Shown here: one piece after another, positions 9,272 through 18,937 of the stretch
How the letters are laid out: every line of letters begins with the position of its first letter
Position numbering within the stretch: the first letter of the stretch is position 1
The notes under the pieces: generated by a model
What the model saw: only the letters and a program-made list of their open reading frames with translations
Told to the model about the DNA's origin: nothing
Databases searched by the model: none
Assembly: GCA_943846735.1 (NCBI GenBank)
Contig: OX044364.1
Coordinates: forward strand, 2,294,001 to 2,358,000
Direction: 5' to 3'
Length of the DNA: 64,000 bases
Source of the DNA: CAJQLB01 sp905479065
Lineage (GTDB): Bacteria > Bacteroidota > Bacteroidia > Flavobacteriales > Flavobacteriaceae
Program-made: the position numbers and the translations under genes

Positions 9272-10534
9272 ATGGATAAAAGAGACTTTATCAAAAAAAT
9301 ATCACTCGCTGCTTTAGCGACGCCACTTTATTCTAGTTCCCTAAATACAAGTTTAAAAAATGTTTCAAATTACTCAGCCTCAAAACTAGCTGCCAAGGAG
9401 GATTTTTGGTTAAAGGTTAGGCAAGATTATAAGTTAAAACCTGACTATATTAATCTTGAAAGTGGTTATTATAATATAATCCCTACCCCGACGCTAGATG
9501 CCATGATCAAACATGCAAAAATGGTAAACTACCAAGGTTCTTTTTACATGCGAACTGTTCAGTGGGATAATAAAAAACGAATGTCAGAGAAATTGGCTAA
9601 TATTTTGGGGAGCACTGCGAAAAATGTAATAATTACAAGAAATACAACAGAATCATTAGACATGGTTATTAAAGGTATGGATTGGAACATCGGCGACGAA
9701 GCGATATATGCAGAACAAGATTACGGCGCTATGAAAGTGATGTTTGAACAAGTTGCTAAAAGATTTAGTACTGTAAACAAAATAGTGTCAATTCCGAACC
9801 ATCCAAAATCTGACGATGATATTGTTGAGATTTATGCCAAAGCAATAACTCCAAAGACAAAATTACTCATGGTATGTCATATGATTAATATTACTGGACA
9901 AATATTACCGGTAAAAAAAATATGTCAGATGGCTCATAAGAAAGGAGTTCAAGTAATGGTTGACGGAGCTCATTGTGTAGGGCATTTTAATTTTAATATT
10001 GAAGATTTAGAGTGCGATTATTACGGATCAAGCTTACACAAATGGCTAGCTGTTCCGTTAGGAGTTGGCATGTTATATGTAAAGGATAAACATATTGATA
10101 CGCTTTGGCCACTATTTGCTGACTACAATCAAGAACCAGGTAATATTGTTAAGCTGAATCACACAGGTACTTTACCTGTTCATCATGATTTAACGATCGA
10201 AAATGCAATTGATTATTATAATATGTTAGGTGCCGATCGTAAAGAAAAACGTATGCGTTATTTGCAAGAATATTGGACGTCAAAGGTTCGAAATTACAGC
10301 GATATTATAGTGAATACACCTTTAGATTCGCATCGAGCATGTGGCATAGCAAACGTGGGGATTGCAAGTATGACACCAAAAGAGTTAGCTGAACGACTGA
10401 TGAGTAAGTATAAGATTTTTACGGTCGCGATTAATTATGCGAATGTAAAAGGATGCAGGATTTCGCCTAATGTGTTCACTACTCTCGAAGAATTAGACGT
10501 ATTAGTAAATGCTTTGAAAGAAATGGCTGCTTAA
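9272..10534 (+). CDS. Exported class V aminotransferase-fold protein
   Basis: The ATG at 9272 gives 420 residues beginning MDKRDFIKKISLAALATPLY, a Tat-like signal with an imperfect pair (KR instead of RR). The open frame runs up to 9137, but that extension overlaps the divergent DUF1080 start. The body is a PLP-dependent class V aminotransferase/isopenicillin-N-epimerase-like fold: substrate-binding region at ITRNTTESLDMVIKGMDW, the Asp pairing with PLP in VMVDGAHCVGHF, and the PLP lysine in YYGSSLHKWLAVPLGVGML. All key residues seem present. The substrate is not evident. It ends exactly at the convergent rodA stop. An exported PLP enzyme may act on cell-wall or amino-sugar substrates, which is speculation. 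Confidence 0.85.
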   Translation: MDKRDFIKKISLAALATPLYSSSLNTSLKNVSNYSASKLAAKEDFWLKVRQDYKLKPDYINLESGYYNIIPTPTLDAMIKHAKMVNYQGSFYMRTVQWDNKKRMSEKLANILGSTAKNVIITRNTTESLDMVIKGMDWNIGDEAIYAEQDYGAMKVMFEQVAKRFSTVNKIVSIPNHPKSDDDIVEIYAKAITPKTKLLMVCHMINITGQILPVKKICQMAHKKGVQVMVDGAHCVGHFNFNIEDLECDYYGSSLHKWLAVPLGVGMLYVKDKHIDTLWPLFADYNQEPGNIVKLNHTGTLPVHHDLTIENAIDYYNMLGADRKEKRMRYLQEYWTSKVRNYSDIIVNTPLDSHRACGIANVGIASMTPKELAERLMSKYKIFTVAINYANVKGCRISPNVFTTLEELDVLVNALKEMAA

Positions 10535-11815
10535 TTACCATTCGTTAATTCTATTTGCATCTAATTTTATGAACACAAATAATAGTATCGTGAAGCCCCA
10601 AAGGCCAGAGCCACCATAGCTAAAAAATGGTAAAGGAATTCCAACCGTTGGGATTAATCCCATGACCATACCGATATTAATCATAAAATGAAAAAACAAA
10701 ATGGATGCTACACTGTAACCATAAACACGACTGAATTGTGATTTTTGTAGTTCAGATAAGTATAGAACCCTCAAGATTAAGAAAATAAATAAAATAACAA
10801 CAGTACTACTTCCTAAAAACCCCCATTCTTCACCTACTGTGCTAAAGATGTAATCTGTGTGTTGTTCGGGAACAAATTTACCAATAGTTCTTGTTCCTTC
10901 TAAAAATCCTTTACCCGAAAAACCTCCAGAGCTAATAGCTTTTTCAGATTCATTTAAATTGTATGAAATGGTACGTTTCATTTTTTGCAATTTCTCGGGG
11001 TCTTTTTCTAACCTCAACCACAAGCTTATTCTATTTTGTTGATGTGTTTGAAGAATGTTATTGTAAAATAAATGAACTCCAAAGCTAAATATCAAACAAC
11101 TAAGTGAAATGAGAAAAGGTTTGTACAAAGAGCTCTTATTTTTTTTGATAAAAAAGTGATGTAAAAAAACAATCAGAGTAACAACGATACAAACTGAAAT
11201 TACTGAGAATTTAAGAACTGAAATGGAAAGTGTCAAAACACTTAACACTAACATTAAGTATAGTTGCGGTACACCTTCCCTGTAGAAGACAAAGAAAAAT
11301 GCTGCATAAACAAGGGTGCTACCAGCATCGTTTTGTAATAGGATGAGAAATGCAGGGATGAAAATTATGAGAGCAGTTTTTAATTGATCTTTAATGTTTT
11401 TAATGTTTGTTTGAAGGTCACTTATATATTTAGCCACAGCGAGTGCAGTGGCAAACTTGGCGAATTCGCTAGGTTGTAATGTAAATCCTCCAATACCGTA
11501 CCATGAGGTTGCCCCATTTACTGTTTTACCAAAGATAAATAGGCCAAGTAATGACATTATTGAGATTAAATAAATGATACTAGCAAATCGCTCATAAAAC
11601 TTTGCCTCGATACTTAAAACAACGATAATTAATAAAACTGTAAATAATATAAACACCAATTGTTTCCCATAAGGGGTGCTCATATCTAAATAACTCAACA
11701 CCTCACCTTGGGCTGATGCAGATAAAATATTGATCCAGCCAAAACTGATTAGTAGTAAAAAAAGTATAATGGTTATCCAGTCGAATTTAAAATTTCGATT
11801 ACGGTTTAAACTCAT
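10535..11815 (-). CDS. rodA: Rod shape-determining SEDS glycosyltransferase RodA
   Basis: A 426-residue polytopic membrane protein of the SEDS family, which polymerises peptidoglycan glycan strands during cell elongation together with the class B PBP encoded just upstream. Diagnostic segments are GGFTLQPSEFAKFATALAVAKY, FLLQNDAGSTLVYAAFF (with the Asp expected at the active site), EHTDYIFSTVGEEWGFLGS and the C-terminal LPFFSYGGSGLWG. About ten hydrophobic segments are visible. It is the last gene of the mreBCD-mrdA-rodA operon, 7 bases after mrdA. It ends tail to tail with the aminotransferase gene, with no intergenic bases and no visible terminator hairpin. Confidence 0.96.
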   Translation of the reverse strand: MSLNRNRNFKFDWITIILFLLLISFGWINILSASAQGEVLSYLDMSTPYGKQLVFILFTVLLIIVVLSIEAKFYERFASIIYLISIMSLLGLFIFGKTVNGATSWYGIGGFTLQPSEFAKFATALAVAKYISDLQTNIKNIKDQLKTALIIFIPAFLILLQNDAGSTLVYAAFFFVFYREGVPQLYLMLVLSVLTLSISVLKFSVISVCIVVTLIVFLHHFFIKKNKSSLYKPFLISLSCLIFSFGVHLFYNNILQTHQQNRISLWLRLEKDPEKLQKMKRTISYNLNESEKAISSGGFSGKGFLEGTRTIGKFVPEQHTDYIFSTVGEEWGFLGSSTVVILFIFLILRVLYLSELQKSQFSRVYGYSVASILFFHFMINIGMVMGLIPTVGIPLPFFSYGGSGLWGFTILLFVFIKLDANRINEW

Positions 11816-11822
11816 TCCTTAT

Positions 11823-13742
11823 TTATTTAAACAGGGTTTGTTTTTTAACTTCTGAATCACTTATCTTCATCAGTTTTGAATTAGCGTTTATTTTAAATGG
11901 CTTGTTTGAAAAAGGTTTAGAGTATTCATGTTCTAAGGAATGCTCTAAAATCCATGTCTCAAGATCTGTTCTTGAAATAGTTCCTTTGATGTATTTTTCA
12001 ATCATTAAGCTTGCAATACGTCCAGCGAATCTTGCCCCAAAGTAGCCATTTTCAACTAAAACTGCGATAGCAATTTTTGGATTATCTTTTGGAGCAAAAG
12101 CAACAAAAATCGAGTGATCGGTCAATTGAGTCCTTTGATTGTCAATTTTTGTGAAATTCTCTGCAGTTCCAGTTTTTCCACAAATATCAATTCCAGGAAT
12201 TTTCAAGAAACTAGCAGTCCCTTTATTGTATACATCAAATAGTCCATTAATGACCGGTTCAAAATGACGTTTATTGATGGTTGTTTGATGTTTTGTAGTA
12301 TATTTTTTATTAATAATTTCTCCGTCAATTGATTTAATAATGTGTGGTGTGTAAAAGTAGCCTCTATTTGCAATTGCAGCGGTCATATTGGCTAGCTGAA
12401 TTGGAGTTACGAGTATTTCTCCTTGACCTATGGCGTTTGACAAGACGGTTGTTGCTTGCCACCTAAAATCAGGGTACCATTTGTCATAGTAGTTGCCATC
12501 AGGAATATTTCCTTTTTTCCCTATATTTAAATCGTAGCCTAAATAATTCCCAAGACCAAAACTTTTAATATGATTACTCCATACATCCATTCCATGAGTC
12601 GCATCCTCATATTTTTCAATAGATTTTCTGTAGGCATGAGCAAAATAAGCGTTACAAGATTTAGATATGCCAGTATTTAAGTTCCTTGTGCCTCCTCCAC
12701 AATGGCATCCCATTTTTCGATTATTTCTACCATAGGTGTATCCGTCGTAACAAGTTACGGTAGTGTTATTAGTGATGACGCCTTCTTGTAAAGCAGCAAG
12801 AGCAACAAGGGATTTAAAAGGAGATCCTGGTTCGTGCATTCTTAAGAGCCCTTTGTCAATGAGCGGTAAGTGTATTGAATCATTATAAAGCTTCGTGTAA
12901 TTACTCGATCGTTCGCGACCAACCAACATGTTGGGATTGTAGGAAGGGGCAGACACCAAGGCTAAGATTTCACCACTCTTAGGCTCAATTGCAACGATTC
13001 CTCCAATTTTATTTTGCATCAGTAATTCACCATACTCTTGTAATTGAGAATCAATGGTAATAGTTATGTCTTTACCTGGTGTAGGAATAGTGTCTTTTTC
13101 TCCATTTTTGTAGGGTCCTAAATCTCTATTAAATCGATCTTTTTGGATGAATTTCACTCCTTTTTCACCACGAAGGTTATTTTCATAAGCGACTTCAATT
13201 CCTTGTTTTCCTATTAAATCACCCATCTGATAATAAGAGTCTTTTGAAATATCTCCCTGATTGGTTTCCATTATAAAACCTAAAACATTTGCTCCAATTG
13301 TTGTTTGATAATCACGTAATGATCTTTTTTGAATATAAAAGCCCTCGTATTTTCGCATTTTTTCAGAAAGAACAGCATAATCTTTTTTCGATAGCTGTGG
13401 TACGAATGGTGAAGGTAGTCGTGGAGAATAGGTATTGGCTTTTTTAAACTTTTTTTTAAAGTCTTTTTTTGTAATCTTTAGTAGTGAACAAAATTCAATA
13501 GTGTCTAATGGCAGAACTTCTCGTGGAATAATCATTACGTCATATGAAGGTTGATTTGCAACGAGTAGTTTGTTATTTCTGTCATAGACATACCCTCTTT
13601 TTGGATAATGAAATACCTTACGAATAGCATTGTCATTGTAAAGATCATAAGGCTCGCTTGAGTAAACTTGCAAATAGAACAGTCTCGTTAAAAAGACAAA
13701 TCCTACTAAGACCACGATTGAAAACAGCAATAATCGTCTCAT
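11823..13742 (-). CDS. mrdA: Penicillin-binding protein 2 (elongation transpeptidase)
   Basis: A 639-residue class B PBP that cross-links peptidoglycan during side-wall growth. One N-terminal membrane segment (RLLLFSIVVLVGFVFLTRLF) anchors it, followed by the dimerisation/pedestal region and the transpeptidase domain with all three active-site motifs: SPFK (in HEPGSPFKSLVALA), SCN (in GISKSCNAYFAHAY) and KTG (in ICGKTGTAENF). Length and order match PBP2. The start overlaps the mreD stop by 4 bases, indicating translational coupling, and it should act as a complex with RodA. Confidence 0.96.
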   Translation of the reverse strand: MRRLLLFSIVVLVGFVFLTRLFYLQVYSSEPYDLYNDNAIRKVFHYPKRGYVYDRNNKLLVANQPSYDVMIIPREVLPLDTIEFCSLLKITKKDFKKKFKKANTYSPRLPSPFVPQLSKKDYAVLSEKMRKYEGFYIQKRSLRDYQTTIGANVLGFIMETNQGDISKDSYYQMGDLIGKQGIEVAYENNLRGEKGVKFIQKDRFNRDLGPYKNGEKDTIPTPGKDITITIDSQLQEYGELLMQNKIGGIVAIEPKSGEILALVSAPSYNPNMLVGRERSSNYTKLYNDSIHLPLIDKGLLRMHEPGSPFKSLVALAALQEGVITNNTTVTCYDGYTYGRNNRKMGCHCGGGTRNLNTGISKSCNAYFAHAYRKSIEKYEDATHGMDVWSNHIKSFGLGNYLGYDLNIGKKGNIPDGNYYDKWYPDFRWQATTVLSNAIGQGEILVTPIQLANMTAAIANRGYFYTPHIIKSIDGEIINKKYTTKHQTTINKRHFEPVINGLFDVYNKGTASFLKIPGIDICGKTGTAENFTKIDNQRTQLTDHSIFVAFAPKDNPKIAIAVLVENGYFGARFAGRIASLMIEKYIKGTISRTDLETWILEHSLEHEYSKPFSNKPFKINANSKLMKISDSEVKKQTLFK

Positions 13743-14245
13743 GTGCGTTTATGGCTAAAGATTACAGTCATTAAAAGACAGAGTATGGCGGTAAAAACAG
13801 TTGAAAATATTGATTTTTTTAAAATCAACAAAAAGTATGAAATATTAAAAATCTCCAAACTGAAAAGGATGGCATGGTGGATAAAAATTAGAATTGTAAA
13901 ATACGTTAGTCGTTGGACAAATTCTGTATTATTAAACTTAACTGTTTGGTGTTCATATGTCATTCCAAAAGAAAATTTAAGAATAAGTGGCCGCATATAT
14001 GCTACAGTAACACAAGCAGCAGCATTCACTCCACCTGAATCTAAAAAAAAGTCTACAAAAAGCCCAAGTAAAAAACTTAAAAAAATAAAAACCAAACGAT
14101 TATTTTTGATTGGATACAACAAAATGAACAAGACGTAAACGTAAGGATTGATGTAGCCCAAAAAATTAATGTTGTTTAAAATCAATACTTGAACTAAAAT
14201 GAGTATTGTAAAGCGCAAAATATTGATTGTGACAATGTTATTCAT
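13739..14245 (-). CDS. mreD: Rod shape-determining protein MreD
   Basis: A 168-residue inner-membrane protein with about five hydrophobic segments, the usual size for MreD. The segment LGLFVDFFLDSGGVNAAACVTVAYMRP resembles the conserved core of bacteroidal MreD. It is part of the elongasome with MreC and RodA. It overlaps mreC by 8 bases and mrdA by 4, so position in the operon supports the call as much as the divergent sequence does. Confidence 0.9.
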   Translation of the reverse strand: MNNIVTINILRFTILILVQVLILNNINFLGYINPYVYVLFILLYPIKNNRLVFIFLSFLLGLFVDFFLDSGGVNAAACVTVAYMRPLILKFSFGMTYEHQTVKFNNTEFVQRLTYFTILIFIHHAILFSLEIFNISYFLLILKKSIFSTVFTAILCLLMTVIFSHKRT

Positions 14246-15056
14246 TCAATTCGTTTAAGCTAAGAATCTCATTTGAATCCTTGTTATTAATTACATGAAC
14301 ATGTCCCATGTTAGTCATGTCATTAAAAAGTTCAACATTTATATTGTAAACATCTTCAGTTTCAATCAACTTAAAGGAGGTAATAGCCCCTATTAAAATT
14401 CCTTTTGGAAAAATTATTGAATTACCACTTGTAACGATGGTGTCACCGATGGAGATGTTTGCTAAACCTTGAATGTCTGTTAATTGAGCATTTTTTGGTG
14501 ATTGACCGTTCCATTTTAAGGTTCCAAAGTGATTGGTGTTTTTTAATTGAGCATTAACCCTTGAATTTGAATTTAAAATAGATAAAACCCTAGAGTACTT
14601 GGTTGAGGTTTTATCAATTATACCAATAACTCCAAGTGAGGAAACAACACCCAAATCTTCAATGATACCGTCCCTTTCACCTTTATTAATAGTGATGTAA
14701 TTGTTGGTGAACGAGTAACTATTTTTTAACACTTTAGCAGCAGTCACAACATATCGTTTTTCCAACAGTGAATCTATTTCTACAGGGATAGTAGTTTGAG
14801 TCTGCTGATTAAAAAGCAATGATTTTAATCGATTGTTTTCATTAAGGAGTATTCGATTTTCATCTTTTAAATTAAAATATTGATTGATATTATTCATGAC
14901 ATTATAAGTCCCCCCTGAAATGACATTGGCAGAGTTGATAAATTTACTTTTATGATATGAATGCGACTGTATTGTAAAAAATAAGGATAGACAAAAGAGC
15001 GTTAGAAACAAAAGAAAATTTTTGTTCCGTATTAAAAAATTAACGATTTGCTGCAT
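14238..15056 (-). CDS. mreC: Rod shape-determining protein MreC
   Basis: A 272-residue bitopic protein: N-terminal cytoplasmic tail, one membrane segment (NFLLFLTLFCLSLFFTI), a coiled-coil region around residues 55-90 (NRILLNENNRLKSLLF), then the periplasmic beta-rich MreC domain (ITINKGERDGIIEDLGVVSSLGVIGII). It organises PBP2/RodA along the cell side wall. It lies 13 bases after mreB and overlaps mreD. Confidence 0.94.
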   Translation of the reverse strand: MQQIVNFLIRNKNFLLFLTLFCLSLFFTIQSHSYHKSKFINSANVISGGTYNVMNNINQYFNLKDENRILLNENNRLKSLLFNQQTQTTIPVEIDSLLEKRYVVTAAKVLKNSYSFTNNYITINKGERDGIIEDLGVVSSLGVIGIIDKTSTKYSRVLSILNSNSRVNAQLKNTNHFGTLKWNGQSPKNAQLTDIQGLANISIGDTIVTSGNSIIFPKGILIGAITSFKLIETEDVYNINVELFNDMTNMGHVHVINNKDSNEILSLNELNE

Positions 15057-15069
15057 TAGTTAAGAGTTG

Positions 15070-16098
15070 CTATTTTATCAATACACTTTTATACTTAGGG
15101 AGATTTTTCAGTACGATACCTGTGCCCCTAACAACAGCCCTTAAAGGGTCTTCTGCAATATAAACTGGAAGATCAGTTTTTTGTGAAAGGCGCTTATCGA
15201 GACCACGAAGCATAGAACCGCCACCAGCTAAATAAATGCCAGTATTATATATATCAGCAGCTAATTCTGGAGGTGTTTGAGAAAGGGTCTCCATGACAGA
15301 ATCTTCAACACGTAAAATGGATTTATCTAGAGCTTTTGCAATTTCTCTGTAAGATATTTGTACTTGTTTTGGTTTACCTGTTAGAAGGTCGCGACCTTGA
15401 ACACTCATCTCTTCTGGCGGTATTTCGAGGTCTTCAGTTGCTGCTCCAATTTGTATTTTAATTTTTTCAGCCGTTCTGTCACCTACATATAAATTATGTT
15501 GAGTTCGCATGTAATAGATGATGTCATTTGTAAATACATCTCCAGCAACTTTAACAGATTTGTCACATACAATACCCCCTAAGGCAATCACAGCAATTTC
15601 GGTAGTTCCTCCACCAATATCAACAATCATGTTTCCTTTTGGTTGCATGATGTCAACACCAATACCTATGGCAGCAGCCATGGGTTCATGTATCAAGTAA
15701 ACTTCTTTGCCATTTACGCGTTCACATGATTCTTTAACAGCACGCATCTCTACTTCAGTAATACCAGAGGGAATACAAACAACCATTCTTAAAGCGGGCG
15801 TAAAAAGCTTCTTTTTTAGCGCAGGAATATTTTTGATAAACATGCTAATCATTTGCTCCGAAGCATCAAAATCGGCTATAACACCGTCTTTTAAAGGCCT
15901 AATAGTTTTGATATTTTCGTGTGTTTTCCCCTGCATTAAATTGGCTTCTTTCCCAACAGCAATTATTTTTCCAGAAATACGATCTCTAGCAACGATCGAC
16001 GGGCTATCAACAACTACTTTATCATTGTGAATAATTAAAGTATTTGCAGTGCCTAAATCTATGGATATTTCTTCTGTTAAGAAATCAAAAAATCCCAT
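15070..16098 (-). CDS. mreB: Rod shape-determining actin MreB
   Basis: A 342-residue bacterial actin that polymerises under the inner membrane and directs the elongation machinery. The actin-fold nucleotide motifs are clear: phosphate-1 loop EISIDLGTANTLI, phosphate-2 loop NMIVDIGGGTTEIAVIALGG and adenosine motif YLAGGGSMLRGLDKRL. The length is typical. It is the first gene of mreBCD-mrdA-rodA, with 120 bases separating it from purH upstream. In that gap TACATTTA (minus strand, 16150-16157) resembles a -7 element, so the operon may have its own promoter. Confidence 0.98.
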   Translation of the reverse strand: MGFFDFLTEEISIDLGTANTLIIHNDKVVVDSPSIVARDRISGKIIAVGKEANLMQGKTHENIKTIRPLKDGVIADFDASEQMISMFIKNIPALKKKLFTPALRMVVCIPSGITEVEMRAVKESCERVNGKEVYLIHEPMAAAIGIGVDIMQPKGNMIVDIGGGTTEIAVIALGGIVCDKSVKVAGDVFTNDIIYYMRTQHNLYVGDRTAEKIKIQIGAATEDLEIPPEEMSVQGRDLLTGKPKQVQISYREIAKALDKSILRVEDSVMETLSQTPPELAADIYNTGIYLAGGGSMLRGLDKRLSQKTDLPVYIAEDPLRAVVRGTGIVLKNLPKYKSVLIK

Positions 16099-16218
16099 GC
16101 TTTTTTATGAGTTATGTGAGGGTTGTTACTGTTCGTTTACGCTTGCTTGTAAATGTACTAAAATATACGATATAATTTAACATCTAAATCTTTAAAATGA
16201 GTTTGTTTTTTTATAAAA

Positions 16219-17751
16219 TTAATGCTTGAAATGTCTTGTGCCTGTCATCACCATCGACATGTCGTTGTGATTGCAATAATCAATGCTCAATTGGTCTTTT
16301 ATGGATCCGCCTGGTTGAATAATCGCTGAAATCCCCACTTTATCAGCAATTTCAACACAATCAGGAAAGGGAAAAAAAGCATCACTAGCCATAACTGCAC
16401 CTTGTAAATCAAACTTAAACGATTTTGCTTTGTTTATCGCTTGATTTAGAGCGTCAACACGACTCGTTTGACCTGTTCCACTTGCACAAAGTTGCTTGTT
16501 TTTTGCGAGAACAATGGTATTTGATTTGGTGTGTTTACACAATTTTGAAGCGAATAATAAATCGTCTAGTTCTTCACTTGATGGTGCATTGTTGGTAGCA
16601 TATTTTAAATCATCTAAACAATCAGTTTTGTCATCTCTGTATTGCACTAAATTACCATTTAGGCAGGTTCTAACCGTTAATTTTGGAAGTGCTATCTTTT
16701 TTTGGATTAAAATTATTCTATTTTTTTTACCTTTTAACAAGTTGATTGCGTCTTCGGAGTACGATGGCGCAATTACAACTTCACAAAATAATTTGTGAAT
16801 TTCTTCAGCGGTTGTCTTATCTATTTCGGTATTACTGATTAAAATACCACCAAAGGCGGAGATCGGGTCCCCAGCTAACGCATCTAAGTAAGCCTCGTGT
16901 ATTGATGCTCTTTGGGCTAAACCACACGCGTTGTTGTGTTTTAAAATTGCGAATGTTGGCAACTCTTCTTTAAATTCATTCATGAGATTTACTGCAGCGT
17001 CTACATCTAGTAGATTATTGTAGCTAAGTTCCTTTCCATGAATTTTATTAAATATGGCTTCAAAATCTCCATAAAAAAAGCCACTTTGATGTGGGTTTTC
17101 ACCGTATCGCAACACTTTACCTTCAATGTTACTTATTTTTAGTGAATTTAAATCCTGAGTTTTATTAAAATAGGTGAAAATAGCTGAATCGTAGTGAGAA
17201 GAAACATTAAAGGATTTGGTTGCGAAATAGCGTCTGTCTTTGATGGTGGTATGACCATGGTTAGATGTAATTAACTCCAAAAATTCTTGATAGTCTTGTA
17301 CAGATGACACGCAGATGACATCATTGTAATTTTTTGCAGCTGCTCGAATAAGTGAAATACCTCCAATATCTATTTTTTCGATAATATCCTGCTTCGACGC
17401 ACCAGAGGTTACTGTTTTTTCAAATGGATATAAGTCCACGATAACACAATCAATTTGTGGAATTTCAAATTCGGATATTTCAGTCATGTCCTTGATATGA
17501 TCTTGACGATTTAGAATACCTCCAAACACTTTAGGATGCAAAGTTTTAACTCTGCCTCCAAGAATTGACGGGTAGGAGGTAATGTCTTCAACAGGGACAA
17601 CATCAATACCTAGCTCATTAATGAATTGTTGCGTTCCTCCAGTGGAATAGATGATAACGTTTTGCTCATTTAGTTTCTCAACAATAGGTTGTAATCCCTC
17701 TTTGTTAAAAACTGAAATAAGGGCTGATGTTATAGGTTTTGTATTGCTCAT
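16219..17751 (-). CDS. purH: Bifunctional AICAR transformylase/IMP cyclohydrolase
   Basis: A 510-residue PurH that performs the last two steps of IMP synthesis: formyl transfer to AICAR from 10-formyl-THF, then ring closure. The N-terminal MGS-like cyclohydrolase domain shows VIIYSTGGTQQFINELGI and LGGRVKTLHPKVFGGIL. The C-terminal transformylase domain has the catalytic Lys-His pair in KHNNACGLA (KHxNPCG in many homologues; here Pro is Ala) and ends SIKDQLSIDYCNHNDMSMVMTGTRHFKH. It is a complete, ordinary enzyme. In Bacteroidota purH commonly precedes mreB, as here. Confidence 0.97.
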   Translation of the reverse strand: MSNTKPITSALISVFNKEGLQPIVEKLNEQNVIIYSTGGTQQFINELGIDVVPVEDITSYPSILGGRVKTLHPKVFGGILNRQDHIKDMTEISEFEIPQIDCVIVDLYPFEKTVTSGASKQDIIEKIDIGGISLIRAAAKNYNDVICVSSVQDYQEFLELITSNHGHTTIKDRRYFATKSFNVSSHYDSAIFTYFNKTQDLNSLKISNIEGKVLRYGENPHQSGFFYGDFEAIFNKIHGKELSYNNLLDVDAAVNLMNEFKEELPTFAILKHNNACGLAQRASIHEAYLDALAGDPISAFGGILISNTEIDKTTAEEIHKLFCEVVIAPSYSEDAINLLKGKKNRIILIQKKIALPKLTVRTCLNGNLVQYRDDKTDCLDDLKYATNNAPSSEELDDLLFASKLCKHTKSNTIVLAKNKQLCASGTGQTSRVDALNQAINKAKSFKFDLQGAVMASDAFFPFPDCVEIADKVGISAIIQPGGSIKDQLSIDYCNHNDMSMVMTGTRHFKH

Positions 17752-17773
17752 TATAGATGTATTAATAAGCCAT

Positions 17774-17781
17774 CAAATTTA
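17774..17781 (-). promoter_or_regulatory. Probable -7 element of the purH promoter
   Basis: On the minus strand TAAATTTG is an exact match to TAnnTTTG, 22 bases before the purH ATG. No clear -33 element was found. Confidence 0.45.
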
Positions 17782-17832
17782 TGAATTCCGTATAGTTATT
17801 TTATTAAAAAGCCCACGGACTTTTTAACGAAT

Positions 17833-18306
17833 TCAGGGAGTTGTTAACAACTGTAGAATACCTGAAACTTGACTACAAACAAATTCTAAAAGTTCTTCAT
17901 CTTTTTCAGAAAATGGATTTGCAGATTCAGAATCAATATCAATTTGACCTACGTTGACTCCATTTACAAAAACAGGAACAACAATTTCTGATTTGACACT
18001 CAAGCTACAGGCAATGTAGTTGTCTTCTGCTGAGACATCTGGAACAATAAATTTCTCATTACTAACAGCAACCTGGCCACAAATACCTTTTCCAAAAGGA
18101 ATAATAGTGTGGTCTGTTGGTTCTCCGGCATAAGGCCCAAGTTTGAGTTCGTTTTTTTCACCATTTTTGAAATAAAAACCTACCCAATCGTAGTAAGTAA
18201 TGCGCTGTTTAAGTAGATTACATAGGCATTTTAGACGATCGTCAACGGAGTTATTTTGATCATTAACAATGTCGATTACTTCTTTTTTTAGGTTTTTCAA
18301 TATCAC
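17833..18306 (-). CDS. GAF-domain free methionine-(R)-sulfoxide reductase
   Basis: A 157-residue, single-GAF-domain cytoplasmic protein of the fRMsr (MsrC-type) family, which reduces free methionine-R-sulfoxide using cysteines in the GAF pocket. The two key cysteines align with the E. coli enzyme: one in GKGICGQVA (resolving position) and one in DNYIACSLSVKSEIVVPV (catalytic position). WVGFYF, PYAGEPTDHTIIPFGKG and GQIDIDSE are family hallmarks. The third cysteine of the E. coli enzyme was not found at its expected position. It lies upstream of purH on the same strand with an 81-base gap. Confidence 0.88.
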   Translation of the reverse strand: MILKNLKKEVIDIVNDQNNSVDDRLKCLCNLLKQRITYYDWVGFYFKNGEKNELKLGPYAGEPTDHTIIPFGKGICGQVAVSNEKFIVPDVSAEDNYIACSLSVKSEIVVPVFVNGVNVGQIDIDSESANPFSEKDEELLEFVCSQVSGILQLLTTP

Positions 18307-18385
18307 TGTAATTTTAATTTAAGATAAAAGTATTTAAAAAATACTTATAATCCTCTTCAGTTTATGTAATTTTAACTTTAAACAT

Positions 18386-18937
18386 ATGGGAATATATTTC
18401 GCAAAATACAAGTTAGTTATTAGATTCATTGTGCTATTTTTATTCACATATGCATTGTTGTCTATTGCTTACAAATATTATTTAGAGTTTTCAACAGGGT
18501 TTCGATATTTTCCTGATTACGCAACTAATTTAGTAGCTCAACATTGTGATAACTTGATTAATTCGTTGGGGTATCAATCAAGTATTGTTCCACATGAATC
18601 AGAGGCTTCTCTTAAACTCATCATAGAAGGTACTTATATAGCAAGAATTGTTGAGGGTTGTAATTCGATAAGTATTTTGATTTTATTCACCTCGTTCATT
18701 GTTGCGTTTGCAGATAACATTCAATCGACATTGATGTTTATTATAGCTGGAAGCATTTTAATTTATTCTATGAATCTATTAAGAATAGTCCTCATAACAT
18801 TGGCCATCTATCACTATCCTGCATATCATGAAATTTTACATACCATAGTCTTTCCACTAATTATTTATGGAATGGTGTTTTTATTATGGGTTAAGTGGGT
18901 GAGAAGATTAAATATGATTAATAAGAGAAATGAGTAA
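18386..18937 (+). CDS. xrtF: Exosortase family protein XrtF
   Basis: A 183-residue polytopic membrane protein of the exosortase/archaeosortase superfamily, which process C-terminally tagged exported proteins at the membrane. The catalytic triad is complete: Cys92 in IVEGCNSISI, Arg133 in MNLLRIVLI and His152 in YHEILHTIVFP. Size and motif spacing fit XrtF of Flavobacteriia. The next gene, overlapping by 8 bases, encodes its usual partner. The target proteins of XrtF are not known to me, and no obvious short Xrt-type C-terminal tag (motif, helix, basic end) was seen in other genes of this window. Confidence 0.9.
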   Translation: MGIYFAKYKLVIRFIVLFLFTYALLSIAYKYYLEFSTGFRYFPDYATNLVAQHCDNLINSLGYQSSIVPHESEASLKLIIEGTYIARIVEGCNSISILILFTSFIVAFADNIQSTLMFIIAGSILIYSMNLLRIVLITLAIYHYPAYHEILHTIVFPLIIYGMVFLLWVKWVRRLNMINKRNE